Source: Bacteroidales bacterium
GTDB lineage: Bacteria; Bacteroidota; Bacteroidia; Bacteroidales; P3
Length of the DNA stretch: 44,149 nucleotides
Direction of reading: 5' to 3'
NCBI GenBank assembly: GCA_017530105.1
Contig: JAFXMW010000014.1
Span: 1 to 44,149 of the forward strand
Part shown: positions 43,059-44,149 of the stretch, one piece after another
Numbering within the stretch: position 1 is the first letter of the stretch
Layout: every line of letters starts with the position of its first letter
The notes under the pieces: generated by a model
What the model was told of the DNA's origin: nothing
The model's database searches: none
The model's input: only the letters and a program-made list of their open reading frames with translations
Position numbers and translations under genes: made by a program

Positions 43059-43071
43059 TTGGCAAGACGTG

Positions 43072-43920
43072 ATGACCACCCAAGGCAATCCCCCAAACGG
43101 CGACAAGATGTCCCTTGGCGGCGACTCCGCTGCCCGGGAGGTGCAGTTGCGGCCTTTCAAAGCCGACCTGCACATCCATACCGTCCTGTCGCCGTGTGGC
43201 GACTTGGAGATGAGTCCCTCCGCCATTGTCCAGCGGGCTTTGGCGCGGGGACTGGACATGATTGCCATCACCGACCACAACACCACCCGTCAGGTGAAAG
43301 TGGCGCAGCAGGTGGGCCGTGCCAACGGCCTTTTCGTCCTCGGGGGTGTTGAGGTCACCTCACAAGAAGAGGCCCATTGTCTCGCCTATTTCGAGACCGA
43401 CGAGCAACTCGACCTCTTCCAGCAGTTCCTCGACCAGCACCTGCCGCCCATCCCCAACGACGAGGACCGTTTCGGCTACCAGCTTATCGTCGATGAGAAT
43501 GATGAGATTGTAGGGGAGGAGGAATACCACCTTCTTAACGGCATCGATGTGGACATCGACGGCATCTACGAGGAGGTGCATCGCATCGGCGGACTCTTCG
43601 TCCCCGCCCACGTCAACAAAGGCACCACCTCGCTCACCAGCCAGCTTGGTTTCATCCCGCCCGACCTCAAGGCCGACGGGCTGGAGATAAACCGGTTCAC
43701 CACCCGCGAAGAGATGCTGAAGAAATTCGCCTACCTCAAACGTTTCAATTTCATCACCGACAGCGACGCCCATTTCATCGACAATGTAGGCGATGTCTAC
43801 AATGTCCTTTACATGGAACACCGCACCTTCGACGAGTTCCGCAAAGCCCTCAAAGGCATCGACGGCCGCCATATCGACACCATGGCCTTCCGCTCCGCCC
43901 CCCTTCCACGCATAGCTTGA
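43072..43920 (+). CDS. PHP-domain phosphoesterase
   Basis: About 282 residues from ATG 43072 (a GTG lies directly before it at 43069). The PHP metal motifs are KADLHIHTVLSPCGD (His35, His37 counting from the GTG), AITDHNTT, and ITDSDAHFID near the end. This group is the small PHP family of predicted metal-dependent phosphoesterases (TrpH-like), with substrate unknown; nucleotide or phosphate-ester hydrolysis is expected. In many anaerobes such a gene lies with DRTGG and [FeFe] hydrogenase genes, so it probably belongs to the same module as the operon at 3441-5615. Confidence 0.82.
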   Translation: MTTQGNPPNGDKMSLGGDSAAREVQLRPFKADLHIHTVLSPCGDLEMSPSAIVQRALARGLDMIAITDHNTTRQVKVAQQVGRANGLFVLGGVEVTSQEEAHCLAYFETDEQLDLFQQFLDQHLPPIPNDEDRFGYQLIVDENDEIVGEEEYHLLNGIDVDIDGIYEEVHRIGGLFVPAHVNKGTTSLTSQLGFIPPDLKADGLEINRFTTREEMLKKFAYLKRFNFITDSDAHFIDNVGDVYNVLYMEHRTFDEFRKALKGIDGRHIDTMAFRSAPLPRIA

Positions 43921-43939
43921 CAAATATCAATATAGCCGT

Positions 43940-44071
43940 CCCCTCTATTAGAGGGGTAGGGGTGTGCTACCTGCTGGCGGAGCCAGCGTAAATCCAAAAA
44001 GTCAATATTTTCCCCTGCGCGTATCTTTGCGCCCACCCCGGCACTGACGTGCCACCCCTCCGAGGGAGGGG
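43940..44071. repeat. Cluster of four short palindromes
   Basis: CCCCTC-TATTA-GAGGGG (43940-43956), GCTGGC-GGA-GCCAGC (43973-43987), GGCAC-TGAC-GTGCC (44040-44053) and CCCCTCC-GAG-GGAGGGG (44055-44071). TATCTTTG at 44022-44029 is a possible -7 element for a gene beyond the window edge. From 44072 to the end the DNA is AT-rich and I see no gene. Confidence 0.6.
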
Positions 44072-44149
44072 ACGGCTGGTGCGGTAGTTTTTTATCATCT
44101 GTTCTTTCGTTCAAGGTTCGCTACATATATATCACATATATATCATATA

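Overview
This window looks like a chromosomal segment of an anaerobic Bacteroidales bacterium (phylum Bacteroidota). The signs are type IX secretion (T9SS) C-terminal sorting domains on several large secreted proteins, a T9SS plug protein (DUF5103), Bacteroidota-type promoters (TAnnTTTG at -7) in front of many genes, few Shine-Dalgarno sites, a UpxY/NusG-like antiterminator, and a trimeric NAD-linked [FeFe] hydrogenase. A finer taxonomic call cannot be supported from the sequence alone.

Layout. 1-3.3 kb is an AT-rich surface/secreted-protein island: the end of a tail-fibre-like protein, a lipoprotein, a C10 peptidase and a second lipoprotein. The last two each need one extra A to read through. 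3.4-5.6 kb is an operon of a DRTGG protein, an RsbW-like ATPase and a ferredoxin/H-cluster protein with sensory-type substitutions. 5.7-7.7 kb is a minus-strand UPF1-like helicase. 7.7-12.5 kb is the hydrogenase operon: a [2Fe-2S] protein, hydB, hydA, hydC. 12.5-14.9 kb holds a UpxY-like gene, a nitroreductase bracketed by a 73-bp repeat, and a glycosyltransferase. 15.2-15.4 kb has two tRNA-Val genes. 15.6-18.8 kb is a BcgI-like Type IIB restriction-modification pair behind a long, highly structured leader.

19.2-29.3 kb runs on the plus strand: T9SS plug protein, M6 metalloprotease, miaB, PASTA protein, T9SS cargo protein and an RluD-like pseudouridine synthase. 29.3-29.7 kb is a repeat-dense intergenic region with a MITE-like inverted-repeat structure. 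29.7-33.2 kb is a minus-strand operon of acyl-CoA ligase, glycosyltransferase and hexapeptide acyltransferase. 33.5-37.9 kb is a K+ uptake operon (trkA and two trkH). 38-41.3 kb carries ftsE, an OmpA-family protein, a FemAB/GNAT-like protein and rlmH. 41.4-42.4 kb has an MBL-fold hydrolase and a small unknown protein on the minus strand. 42.7-43.9 kb has a second DRTGG protein and a PHP phosphoesterase.

How the parts fit. HydABC-type enzymes couple NADH and ferredoxin oxidation to H2 formation, or the reverse, in fermenters. The DRTGG/RsbW-like/H-cluster-like operon beside it, plus the distant DRTGG-PHP pair, look like parts of one hydrogen- or redox-sensing control module; this is inference from motifs and context. 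The features most likely to be undescribed are the nested-hairpin leader of the restriction-modification operon and the repeat elements at 29.3-29.6 kb.
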